DNA from: CAYMZB01 sp964394845
GTDB taxonomy: Bacteria; Patescibacteriota; Microgenomatia; Daviesbacterales; UBA10151
Direction: 5' to 3'
Length of the DNA stretch: 13,589 bases
Assembly: GCA_964394845.1 (NCBI GenBank)
Contig: CAYMZB010000051.1
Span: 1-13,589 of the forward strand
Shown here: positions 4,803 to 12,344 of the stretch, in pieces
Layout: every line of letters starts with the position of its first letter
Numbering within the stretch: the first letter of the stretch is position 1
Program-made: the position numbers and the translations under genes
The notes under the pieces: generated by a model
The model's database searches: none
Told to the model about the DNA's origin: nothing
The model's input: the letters and a program-made list of their open reading frames with translations, nothing else

Positions 4803-5447
4803 ATGGTTCAAATTATTCCGGCAATACTGGCTACTACAGAGGAGGATTTTTTAAGGGATGTTTCTCGATATAAACAGTCCCCATCTTTTCAAGAGGGTTG
4901 GATACATATTGACTTCATGGACAATAAATTTGTTCAAAATAAAAGTATTGAGCCTTCAATTATAGCTAAATATCCGATTGATCTGCATAAAGAAGCACAT
5001 ATTATGGTTTTACACCCTTTAGAATGGGTTGATGAGTTGGTTAAGGTAGGATTTGAAAGGATATTTTTCCATATAGAGGCTTCAGATGATACACTAAAAT
5101 GTATAGAATATATAAAATCTAAGGGATTGCAGGTAGGTTTAGCTATAAATAATAAAACTAAAATTGAGAAAATAGAGCCTTTTTTATCTAAAATAGATGT
5201 AGTATTAGTCATGTCTATAGTATCTGGTTTCCAAGGACAATCATTTATTCCAAGTACTTTAGATAAAGTTAAAGAGATCAAATTCAAGGATGGATTGCTG
5301 AAAGTGGGAGTTGACGGGGCAGTTAAAGATAGTAATATTAGAGAAATTATTAAAGCAGGAGTAGATTTTGTGATAGTTGGGTCATATCTTTTAAAAGGTG
5401 ATGTTGATGAAAATTTAGAAAATCTGTGGGATGTAATTAATGGATAA
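4803..5447 (+). CDS. Ribulose-phosphate 3-epimerase family protein
   Basis: This 214-residue TIM-barrel protein is close to the usual Rpe length (about 220). Family residues seen are the first-strand PAILA, the metal site WIHIDFMDNKFVQN (His35, Asp37), His66 in AHIMV, VLVMSIVSGFQGQSFI (family: vMtV.PGfgGQ.Fi) and VGVDGAV near the C-terminus with Asp171. The His, Asp, His, Asp set that binds the catalytic metal is therefore intact. Deviations are MDN for MDG, VSG for the usual V.PG, and VDGA for VDGG, so the substrate could be a related pentose or hexulose phosphate. Next to rpiB and transketolase, conversion of ribulose-5-P to xylulose-5-P is the likeliest role. It overlaps the next gene by 8 bp. 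Confidence 0.85.
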   Translation: MVQIIPAILATTEEDFLRDVSRYKQSPSFQEGWIHIDFMDNKFVQNKSIEPSIIAKYPIDLHKEAHIMVLHPLEWVDELVKVGFERIFFHIEASDDTLKCIEYIKSKGLQVGLAINNKTKIEKIEPFLSKIDVVLVMSIVSGFQGQSFIPSTLDKVKEIKFKDGLLKVGVDGAVKDSNIREIIKAGVDFVIVGSYLLKGDVDENLENLWDVING

Positions 5448-6072
5448 GGAAAACGAGATAAAAGCAAAAAATATTGAACAAGTGGCTATCTTTGGTTCGG
5501 CTCACGCAGAACCCACAGGTAAACTTGTAAAAGAAGTTTTTGAGGTAAGCAAAAAACTAGCTGAAGCTGGGTATATTGTTGTGGACGGCGGAGGTCCTGG
5601 AGTGATGCGGGCAGCTACAATGGGAGCAAAATCTGTTGGAGGTAAGGTAATTGGAATAGTTTTAAAGACAGACGTTAATATGCATTATGAAGGTAGAGAC
5701 CCAGAGAATAAATTTGATATGGAAATAAGGGCCGACAATTATGTTGAGCGGACTTTAGCTTTAATGAGAGAGGGTCAAGTTTATGTTATATTTCAGGGAG
5801 GAACAGGAACTATTTCAGAATTTGGTATGGCTTGGGGGCTTGCTAAACTCTATTTTGGTCATCATAAACCACTAATCTTATATGGGAACTTTTGGAACAA
5901 AATAATTGCTGCTTTTAAAGAGAGTATGTTGCTTACAAAAGAGGAACAAGAAGTTTATAAAATTGTCGATACTCCGGAGGGAGTTTTAAGCGCAATTATG
6001 GAGTTTGAAGACGAGTTAAAAAAAGGAAAGCACAAACATCTGCAAACAACCAGGGGAGATTTTACAATCTAA
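5440..6072 (+). CDS. LOG-family (TIGR00730-like) phosphoribohydrolase-type protein
   Basis: This 210-residue Rossmann-fold protein belongs to the LOG/lysine-decarboxylase-like family. Landmarks are VAIFGSAHAEP (15-25), VVDGGGPGVMRAA (47-59), the ERTLALM helix (103-109), and FQGGTGTISE (118-127), the equivalent of the PGGxGTxxE motif with Glu127. The Pro is replaced by Gln, and the usual Arg-Lys pair upstream is Arg-Thr. Characterised LOG enzymes hydrolyse nucleoside 5'-monophosphates to base and ribose-5-phosphate. Placed between an epimerase and transketolase, this one could supply ribose-5-P to the pathway. That is inference; substrate and activity are not shown. It overlaps the epimerase by 8 bp and is 3 nt from tktN. 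Confidence 0.82.
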   Translation: MDKENEIKAKNIEQVAIFGSAHAEPTGKLVKEVFEVSKKLAEAGYIVVDGGGPGVMRAATMGAKSVGGKVIGIVLKTDVNMHYEGRDPENKFDMEIRADNYVERTLALMREGQVYVIFQGGTGTISEFGMAWGLAKLYFGHHKPLILYGNFWNKIIAAFKESMLLTKEEQEVYKIVDTPEGVLSAIMEFEDELKKGKHKHLQTTRGDFTI

Positions 6073-6075
6073 TTT

Positions 6076-6930
6076 ATGCTTACTACTCATGAGGTTAAAC
6101 AATTGAGAGAAAAAGCCAATTTGATCCGTCAGGATATTATTAAAATGCTTATGAAAGCAGGATCAGGGCATTCTGCAGGACCTTTGGGGATGGCAGATAT
6201 TTTTACTGCTCTTTATTTTAATATCCTAAAACATGATCCTAAAAACCCTGATTTGTCTGATAGGGATAGACTAATTTTATCTAATGGCCACATTTGTCCG
6301 GTAAGATATGCAACTATGGCACATGTTGGTTATTTCCCCATATCTGAGCTGGATACGCTGCGTAAATTAGGTAGTCGGCTTCAAGGTCATCCGCATAGGA
6401 CTTCTTTACCCGGGTTAGAAACTACCTCAGGACCTTTAGGCTCTGGTCTATCACAGGCTACAGGTTTAGCTTTGGCAGGAAGGATAGATAGCGCTAAATG
6501 GAGAGTAATTTGCTTAATGTCTGATGGGGAACAAGATGAAGGTAATACTTGGGAAGCAGTTATGCTAGCTGGAAAAAATAAGCTTCACAATTTAACTGCC
6601 CTTATTGATAGAAACAATATTCAAATTGACGGTTTTACAGAAAACATTATGCCTCTTGAGAACTTGCGTGCCAAATACGAAGCCTTTAATTGGCATGTTT
6701 TAGAAATTGACGGCCATAATTTTGAACAAATTATTGGAGCATTTGGAGAAGCAAAGGCTATTGTTGAAAAACCAACTGTGATTATTGCCCATACCATCCC
6801 TGGTAAAGGGGTGGATTTTATGGAAAATAAATTTGAATGGCATGGAAAGCCTCCTAATAAGGAAGAGGCAAAATTAGCTCTTCATGAACTTAGAACATTG
6901 CATGGAAATATAAGGAGTGAGCATCAATGA
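6076..6930 (+). CDS. Transketolase N-terminal (thiamine-PP binding) subunit
   Basis: This 284-residue protein corresponds to the N-terminal third of a full-length transketolase. The conserved histidines lie in AGSGHSAG (His32), SNGH (His72) and QGHPHR (His105). The thiamine-pyrophosphate motif reads SDGEQDEG (149-156) and runs to ALIDRNN (175-181), the GDG...N pattern with the first Gly as Ser. It is one half of a split enzyme: residues for the pyrimidine-binding domain are in the next gene, which starts inside its stop codon (ATGA, 4-bp overlap). The complex moves two-carbon units between ketose and aldose phosphates. A 1-deoxyxylulose-5-phosphate synthase is unlikely, because split enzymes of this layout are typical of transketolases and all neighbours are pentose-phosphate genes. 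Confidence 0.93.
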   Translation: MLTTHEVKQLREKANLIRQDIIKMLMKAGSGHSAGPLGMADIFTALYFNILKHDPKNPDLSDRDRLILSNGHICPVRYATMAHVGYFPISELDTLRKLGSRLQGHPHRTSLPGLETTSGPLGSGLSQATGLALAGRIDSAKWRVICLMSDGEQDEGNTWEAVMLAGKNKLHNLTALIDRNNIQIDGFTENIMPLENLRAKYEAFNWHVLEIDGHNFEQIIGAFGEAKAIVEKPTVIIAHTIPGKGVDFMENKFEWHGKPPNKEEAKLALHELRTLHGNIRSEHQ

Positions 6931-7916
6931 TTAATAAAGCTGCTAATTTAAATCCAAAACTTTTTGATTCTGATATTGAACAGGCGCCATCCAGAAACGG
7001 TTATGGAGAGGGTTTAGTTTTGGCAGGAGAAGAAAATGAACAAGTAGTGGCGCTTTGTGCAGACCTAACTGAGTCAACCAGAACGCAAGCTTTTGCCGAA
7101 AAATTCCCGCAAAGATTTATTCAAGTTGGAGTTGCTGAACAAAACCTGGCAACAGTTGGAGCAGGCATGGCTTTAGCAGGAAAAATTCCTTTTATCTCCT
7201 CTTATGCAACTTTCTCGCCGGGTAGAAATTGGGAACAAATCAGGACTACTATTTGTTATAACGATGTGCCGGTAAAAATTATTGGTTCTCATGCAGGTGT
7301 TTCTGTTGGACCTGACGGCGCAACTCACCAAGCCTTAGAAGATATCGCGCTTATGCGAAGTTTACCAAATATGATAGTTATTTCACCGGCAGATGCAATT
7401 GAAGCAAAAAAAGCCACTTTAGCTATGGCAAGGATGCCCAAGCCTTGTTATATGAGATTATCAAGAGACAAGGTGGCTGTTGTGACTACAGAGCAAACTC
7501 CTTTTGAGATAGGCAGAGCAGAAGTTTTTTACCAAGGCAGTGATGTGGCTGTTATTGCCACAGGACAGATGGTTTATAGGGCGCTGCTGGCTGCTAAAGA
7601 AATGGAATTGCACAAAATATCTGTTCGGGTAATAAATTGTCACACTATTAAGCCTTTAGATCGCCAGACAATCCTTAAAGCAGCAGAAGATTGTAAAGCA
7701 ATAGTTACAGTAGAAGAGCATCAGGTAACCGGCGGTTTGGGTGGAGCTGTAGCAGAATTAGTAAGCCAATTTTTCCCGGTGCCTTTAAAAATCATTGGAG
7801 TTCTGGATAGATTTGGAGAGTCAGGCGAGCCAAATGAGTTACTGGAAAAGTTTGGCTTAACAAAAGATAAGATAATAACAGCTATTACTCAGGTTTTAAA
7901 GAAAAAAGGAGCCTAA
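6927..7916 (+). CDS. Transketolase C-terminal subunit
   Basis: This 329-residue protein carries the pyrimidine-binding and C-terminal transketolase domains. The activating Glu71 lies in VGVAEQNLATVGAG, followed by a FISSYATF strand and SHAGVSVGPDGATHQ with its conserved His. The C-terminal domain is recognised by VEEHQVTGGLGGAVAE and DRFGESGEPNELLEKFGLT. It completes the active site formed with the N subunit. A strong Shine-Dalgarno, AAGGAG (6912-6917), sits at optimal distance inside the end of tktN, giving coupled expression of both halves. The pfkB gene starts 3 nt after its stop codon. Confidence 0.93.
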   Translation: MINKAANLNPKLFDSDIEQAPSRNGYGEGLVLAGEENEQVVALCADLTESTRTQAFAEKFPQRFIQVGVAEQNLATVGAGMALAGKIPFISSYATFSPGRNWEQIRTTICYNDVPVKIIGSHAGVSVGPDGATHQALEDIALMRSLPNMIVISPADAIEAKKATLAMARMPKPCYMRLSRDKVAVVTTEQTPFEIGRAEVFYQGSDVAVIATGQMVYRALLAAKEMELHKISVRVINCHTIKPLDRQTILKAAEDCKAIVTVEEHQVTGGLGGAVAELVSQFFPVPLKIIGVLDRFGESGEPNELLEKFGLTKDKIITAITQVLKKKGA

Positions 7917-7919
7917 TGT

Positions 7920-8903
7920 ATGTTTGACCTAATTTCTATCGGCGATGCTACCATTGATAATTTTGTGCAAATTCACGATGCCGAGGTCAAGTGTAATCTT
8001 AACAAAACCGAATGCAAGCTCTGCATTAATTATGGAGATAAGATTTCCGTTGACAAGTTAACACACCTGGTGGCAGGGAACGCTGCAAATAACGCAGTCG
8101 GAGGCGCAAGGCTAAAGTTAAAAAGCGCAATTTATGCAAATGTGGGGTCTGACTCTTCGGGAGAGAGAATAATAGACAAGCTTAAGGAAGAAGGGGTTAG
8201 CGTTATATATATGGTTACAAACAAAGGGATGGAATCTAATTTGTCCACGGTGATAAACTTTCAGGGAGAGAGAACAATTCTTGTGTATCATCAAAGCTGG
8301 AGATATAAATTACCTGACTTGGATCCTGCCAGATGGGTTTACTTTACATCCGTCTCTTCTTCTTTTACAGATTCCAATTTACTAAAAGAATTGGAAAGTT
8401 ACCTTGAAAGAACCGGTAGTAAATTATTATATAACCCTGGTACTTACCAGATAAAAGCAGGGATTAAGAAAAATCCAAGGCTTTTATCGCTGACTGAACT
8501 TTTTATTGTTAATAAAGAAGAAGCAAAAAGGATCCTGGCAGGAAGGGACGATGCAGATACCCCTATAAAAAAGCTGCTGAAGGGTTTGGCGGATTTGGGT
8601 TCCAGAAAGGTTGTAATTACTGATGGAGGAAACGGATCTTTCGGATTTGACAGTGAAAAGTTTTATCATATTGGGATTTTCCCGGCAAAATTAGTAGAAA
8701 TGACCGGAGCCGGAGATGCTTATGCTACCGGTGTGTTGGCAGGGCTTTTTTATGGAAAAAGTTTGAGCGAGGCGATGAGATGGGGAGCGGCAAATGGGGC
8801 TGCTGTGGTGGAGCAAATTGGTCCCCAAGCTGGACTTTTAACACATAGCCAAATGCAGGAAAAACTAAAAGAAAATCCTAAGATTACCGCTTGGAATATT
8901 TAG
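7920..8903 (+). CDS. PfkB-family carbohydrate kinase
   Basis: This 327-residue ribokinase-fold protein transfers phosphate from ATP to a sugar, sugar phosphate or nucleoside. The N-terminal strand is LISIGDATIDNF, and AGNAANNAVGGARL gives the sugar-binding/Gly-rich loop. TGAGDAYATGVLAGL (262-276) is PfkB signature 2, with the anion hole and catalytic Asp266; the Asp before TGAGD is Met here. The lid region carries an insert with Cys25, Cys32 and Cys35 (C-x6-C-x2-C) that I do not see in textbook ribokinase or fructokinase. The substrate cannot be read from sequence. Ribose, fructose-6-P and nucleosides fit the operon, as they would link it to glycolysis or salvage. GGAG at 7908-7911 supports the ATG at 7920. 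Its stop overlaps the convergent gene by 4 bp. Confidence 0.88.
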   Translation: MFDLISIGDATIDNFVQIHDAEVKCNLNKTECKLCINYGDKISVDKLTHLVAGNAANNAVGGARLKLKSAIYANVGSDSSGERIIDKLKEEGVSVIYMVTNKGMESNLSTVINFQGERTILVYHQSWRYKLPDLDPARWVYFTSVSSSFTDSNLLKELESYLERTGSKLLYNPGTYQIKAGIKKNPRLLSLTELFIVNKEEAKRILAGRDDADTPIKKLLKGLADLGSRKVVITDGGNGSFGFDSEKFYHIGIFPAKLVEMTGAGDAYATGVLAGLFYGKSLSEAMRWGAANGAAVVEQIGPQAGLLTHSQMQEKLKENPKITAWNI

Positions 8904-10525
8904 TCTTTGATCATATGTTTTAGCGAATATTCAAAAGTGGCATCTACTTTTTTGTAAGGGTTGAAGATATTCTGGGGATCGAATATTTGTTTTACTTCTT
9001 TAAACAGCTCGTAAATATCATTTCCGTACATCTTAGGTAAATACGGACCTCTAATTAAGCCGTCATTGTGTTCTGCTGACATAGAGCCTTTGTATTCAAA
9101 AACTAATTTAAATACTTTTTCCATTAGTTCAGGAATAATTGCTCTAACCGTATCTTTTGATAAATCCATCAAAGGGATGATATGAAAATTACCGTCACCT
9201 ATATGACCGGCTAGAGTATAGACCATTTTATCTTTGTACGGAGCAATCAGAGCATTTAATTTTGGTAGAAATTCAGGCAAATATTCAGGCTTAACAATAA
9301 TGTCATCAATAAATGAGGAGGCTTTGGCGTTTGTAGAGTATTTCATAAGCAGTCCAAAGCTTTTGTGTCTAATTAGCCAGTATTTTTCCTGAGAAACTAC
9401 TGAGGTTTTAATCGCCACTTTTAAGTTAAAGTTTTTTATAGCTTGCATAGCTTCTTTGGCTGTAGTTAATGCTTCATCCTTATTGTCAGAGGTAAAGTTA
9501 GCCAAGAGTACTAAACTTGGCAGGGGACTTAATTTGTCATTGAATAAACTAAAAAAGGCTGAGATTCGGTTGCTGTGTTTAAAATGTTCTGTTAGGTCCC
9601 AGGCATGGTCCAAAGCTAATTTTAGTGTTTGGTCATCGTAGCATTCAAAAGCCTCCGGCTTAAATTCCAGAATCTTTTTAACAATCTTATCAAGTTCGGA
9701 TAAATCAGGCAAAGAAATTACCAATAAAATCTGATTCTGCTTAGGCTTAATTAATTTAAACTCAGCTTCTGTAATGACTCCTAAAGTTCCCTGAGAGCCA
9801 ATTATTAGTTTAGTTAAATCAAAAGTTTGCTCGTCCCAGACCTCCCAAAGATCATACCCTGTGGAGTTTTTTGAGGTTTGAGGCCTAGATTTTTTAATCA
9901 GTTCTTTGTTTCCCTTGATTAGTTCATATATTTTTGAGTAAATCTTTCCCTCAAAATCTTTCTGGGCAATTTTTTTATCCAGTTTGGCTTTAGTTAAAGG
10001 CCCCAAAGTGTATTCATTGCCGTCTGCTAAGACTACCTTAACACTTATTAAATATTTATTAATAGGCCCATAAGCTAATTCAAGCTCACCTCCTGCATTA
10101 TTGGCTATCATTCCTCCGACAGTACAAATCTCTCTTGAAGCAGGGTATGTAGGCAGAAGCAACCCTTTTTTCAAAGTTTCTGTTTCAAAATCTTTATAAA
10201 ACATTCCTGGTTGTACAACAGTTGACTGTTCCTCAAGCTTAACAAGCTTATTTAAGTATTTACCTACATCTAAAATTATAGAGTCGTTTATGGCTCCTCC
10301 TGTCATATCTGTTCCTCCTGATCTGGCAGTTATTGAAAGATTGTCTTTAGGATAATTGTTAACATACTCGACCAACGCCTTGATATCCTCAGCACTTTTT
10401 GGAAAAACTACAACTTGAGGCTGAATTTCAAAGATAGATGCGTCTTTGCTGTATTTTATCAGTGTTTCGTTATCATCTAAAATCTCGCCTTGGATAATTT
10501 TTTGAAGGTCATCTTTAAGGGGCAT
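8900..10525 (-). CDS. FAD-linked oxidoreductase, GlcD/D-lactate dehydrogenase type
   Basis: This 541-residue protein has the two-domain VAO/PCMH architecture. The FAD_binding_4 domain covers about 35-210, with VVVFPKSAEDIKALV, the ITARSGGTDMTGG loop (65-77) and TVGGMIANNAGGELELAYG. The FAD-oxidase C domain follows, with SQGTLGVITEAEF, AGHIGDGNFHIIP (His441 to His448) and SAEHNDGLIRG (483-493), and ends KQIFDPQNIFNPYKK. These are the signatures of glycolate oxidase GlcD and D-lactate dehydrogenases. No signal peptide or fused Fe-S domain is present, and no partner lies adjacent, so the electron acceptor is unknown. D-lactate oxidation or pyruvate reduction is a reasonable guess. It is convergent with pfkB and divergent, by a 22-bp gap, from the TrxB-like gene. 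Confidence 0.9.
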   Translation of the reverse strand: MPLKDDLQKIIQGEILDDNETLIKYSKDASIFEIQPQVVVFPKSAEDIKALVEYVNNYPKDNLSITARSGGTDMTGGAINDSIILDVGKYLNKLVKLEEQSTVVQPGMFYKDFETETLKKGLLLPTYPASREICTVGGMIANNAGGELELAYGPINKYLISVKVVLADGNEYTLGPLTKAKLDKKIAQKDFEGKIYSKIYELIKGNKELIKKSRPQTSKNSTGYDLWEVWDEQTFDLTKLIIGSQGTLGVITEAEFKLIKPKQNQILLVISLPDLSELDKIVKKILEFKPEAFECYDDQTLKLALDHAWDLTEHFKHSNRISAFFSLFNDKLSPLPSLVLLANFTSDNKDEALTTAKEAMQAIKNFNLKVAIKTSVVSQEKYWLIRHKSFGLLMKYSTNAKASSFIDDIIVKPEYLPEFLPKLNALIAPYKDKMVYTLAGHIGDGNFHIIPLMDLSKDTVRAIIPELMEKVFKLVFEYKGSMSAEHNDGLIRGPYLPKMYGNDIYELFKEVKQIFDPQNIFNPYKKVDATFEYSLKHMIKD

Positions 10526-10531
10526 GATTTT

Positions 10532-10541
10532 ATGTTAACAT
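10532..10541. promoter_or_regulatory. Palindrome in 22-bp divergent promoter region
   Basis: ATGTTAACAT is a perfect 10-bp palindrome lying in the only 22 bases between two divergent starts (10525 minus, 10548 plus). On the plus strand TGTTAACAT reads as an extended -10-like element ending 6 nt before the ATG at 10548. The palindrome gives the same reading on the minus strand, ending 6 nt before the flavoprotein ATG. One short element may serve both genes. Confidence 0.45.
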
Positions 10542-10547
10542 AATTAT

Positions 10548-11519
10548 ATGGATAAGAATCAACCTGAGGTTTTTGATACTATTATTATTGGCGCTGGGGC
10601 AGCTGGGATTGCAGCTGCAATTTACGCTGTCAGGAAAAACCTCAAAGTATTAGTTTTGACAAAAGATATTGGTGGTCAAGCTGTTTTGTCCGGCGATGTA
10701 GAAAATTATCCTGGTTTTACCATGATAACAGGAGCGGATTTAGCTAAAAAATTTAAAGAGGAGTTGATGACTTTTGAAAAAATGGGTCTTTGGATGAAAG
10801 AAGGGGTAGAAGTAGTTGATTTAAACGGCGCAGATCCGGATTTTTCAGTCAAAACATCTGATGGTAATAACTACCACAGCAAGACTGTAATTATTGCATC
10901 AGGCAGAAACCCAAAAATGTTAGGAATTCCCGGGGAAAAAGAGCTTTTTGGAAAAGGGGTAGCAACTTGTGCAGCATGTGATGCGCCTTTTTATAAAGAC
11001 AAAGATGTAGTTGTTATAGGAGGCGGGAATTCTGCCTTAGATACAGCTTTTTCATTAATTAAAATAGCCAGATCTCTCGTAATTATTAATACTACAGATG
11101 CTTTAAGGGGTGATGAAATCTTATTAAAAAATGTAACCTCTTCTCCTAAAGTTAAAGTATTAAATAATTTTGAAGCTTTAGAAATCTTAGGTGATCAGGC
11201 AGTGGGTGGTGTTAAAATTAAAAATAAGGCTACAAATGAGGAGAGAATACTTACAGTTTCCGGGGTATTTGTGGAAATAGGTTGGACTCCTTCAACTTCT
11301 TTTGATAAGTTAACTGATAAAAATGACAAAGGAGAGATAGAGGTAGACGCATATGGGGCAACTTCAATACCAGGTATTTATGCAGCTGGTGACGTAAATG
11401 ATATTTGGGGAGAACAGATTGTAATTGCAGCAGGCGAAGGAGCTAAAACTGCCTTAAGGGTGGCAGAACATTTATCAAAAGTTCCTCACTCTGCAACATC
11501 AAATATTCACGAAGGATGA
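10548..11519 (+). CDS. Thioredoxin reductase-like flavoprotein, AhpF-like
   Basis: This 323-residue protein has the low-molecular-weight thioredoxin reductase plan. The FAD loop is IIIGAGAAGIAAA (12-24), followed by GGQAVLSGDVENYPGF (42-57), the redox pair Cys141/Cys144 in TCAACDAP, the nucleotide-binding loop GGGNSALDTA (158-167), and a final GIYAAGDVND with EQIVIAAGEGAKTAL. The HRRxxxR motif that selects NADPH in standard TrxB is missing; the equivalent stretch reads NTTDALRGDE (181-190). This region and VFVEIGWTPST and GEIEVDAYGAT resemble the C-terminal part of NADH-dependent AhpF more than TrxB, but the AhpF N-terminal thioredoxin-like domains are absent. It probably reduces a thioredoxin- or AhpC-like partner not seen here. 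NADH or another donor is inferred. Confidence 0.9.
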   Translation: MDKNQPEVFDTIIIGAGAAGIAAAIYAVRKNLKVLVLTKDIGGQAVLSGDVENYPGFTMITGADLAKKFKEELMTFEKMGLWMKEGVEVVDLNGADPDFSVKTSDGNNYHSKTVIIASGRNPKMLGIPGEKELFGKGVATCAACDAPFYKDKDVVVIGGGNSALDTAFSLIKIARSLVIINTTDALRGDEILLKNVTSSPKVKVLNNFEALEILGDQAVGGVKIKNKATNEERILTVSGVFVEIGWTPSTSFDKLTDKNDKGEIEVDAYGATSIPGIYAAGDVNDIWGEQIVIAAGEGAKTALRVAEHLSKVPHSATSNIHEG

Positions 11520-11529
11520 CAGTAGGAAT

Positions 11530-12252
11530 TTAATGTATTAATACTCTGGTGCCTGGGTTTTCCGGAGTGGCGCGGACTGAATTTTGGTCAGCCGGCACCA
11601 CCGGTCCGGCCCATTCAAAAATTTGGGCAGCATTAACCAAAGGTGAGTTGACACATCCATGACTCATTGGTTGTCCAAAATTGTTATGCCAATAAGCGCC
11701 GTGTATAGCATAGCCCTGATAAAAGAACATATTATTTGGGACATTAGGAAGATTGTAATAAGTTCCCAAAACCTGGGATCCTCCAATCATGCTTTGATTT
11801 CTGGTTTTATACCAAATATTAAAAGTGCCTTTTGGAGTTGGAGACCATTTACCTGATGAGATAGGAAATTCCATGGCTAATTTATTTCCTTCCCAAGCTC
11901 TAATTTTTTGGTCTTGTAGCGATACTTCTATCCATTTTTCTTCTCCTGCAGTATTAGTTGTACCTAAGACTACTTTTTCTGAATTAGAATCCTCTGCTAA
12001 AGACTTTGAGTACGCATGAGCAAGCGAAGTTTTTGGATAGTCAATAACCTGGCTATTGAACATGGCCATGCCGGCATTTTCGTCAAACTCACCATTTGAT
12101 TTAAGGGCTTGATTAACGGTGCAACAAGAAGTCGTAGGATCTCCGGATATATTTAATTTATAGGCAATTGTTCTTCTGATGGATTGGAAATTAAAAGCAG
12201 TAAAGATAAGGACAGATATTAATAATAAAAGAGGTAATAGACGGTGCAGCAT
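11530..12252 (-). CDS. L,D-transpeptidase, YkuD family
   Basis: The protein is 240 residues from the ATG at 12252. A hydrophobic N-terminal segment (about 4-20, MLHRLLPLLLLISVLIF) is a signal anchor or signal peptide, so the enzyme acts outside the membrane. The YkuD domain begins near KWIEVSLQDQKIRAWEG and holds the active site: His184 in YAIHGAYWH and nucleophile Cys200 in MSHGCVNS. It forms 3-3 cross-links between peptidoglycan tetrapeptides or attaches proteins to them. A Cys-Cys pair occurs between the membrane segment and the catalytic domain. A TTG at 12273 in frame would add 7 residues; I prefer the ATG because the signal segment then starts properly. It is divergent from a D,D-carboxypeptidase and convergent with the TrxB-like gene. 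Confidence 0.88.
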   Translation of the reverse strand: MLHRLLPLLLLISVLIFTAFNFQSIRRTIAYKLNISGDPTTSCCTVNQALKSNGEFDENAGMAMFNSQVIDYPKTSLAHAYSKSLAEDSNSEKVVLGTTNTAGEEKWIEVSLQDQKIRAWEGNKLAMEFPISSGKWSPTPKGTFNIWYKTRNQSMIGGSQVLGTYYNLPNVPNNMFFYQGYAIHGAYWHNNFGQPMSHGCVNSPLVNAAQIFEWAGPVVPADQNSVRATPENPGTRVLIH

Positions 12253-12344
12253 ATAAAAGCTTTGCCCTGTCAAGCAACAATATCATTGTGAGATAAATTT
12301 AATATGGACGTCAAGGGGTAGTTTAGGTAATAATAAAAAATCAC

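Noticed and set aside
12252..12273. TTG start adding seven residues to the L,D-transpeptidase
   Set aside because: It has no Shine-Dalgarno and would put polar residues before the signal segment, while the in-frame ATG at 12252 begins a normal signal sequence.
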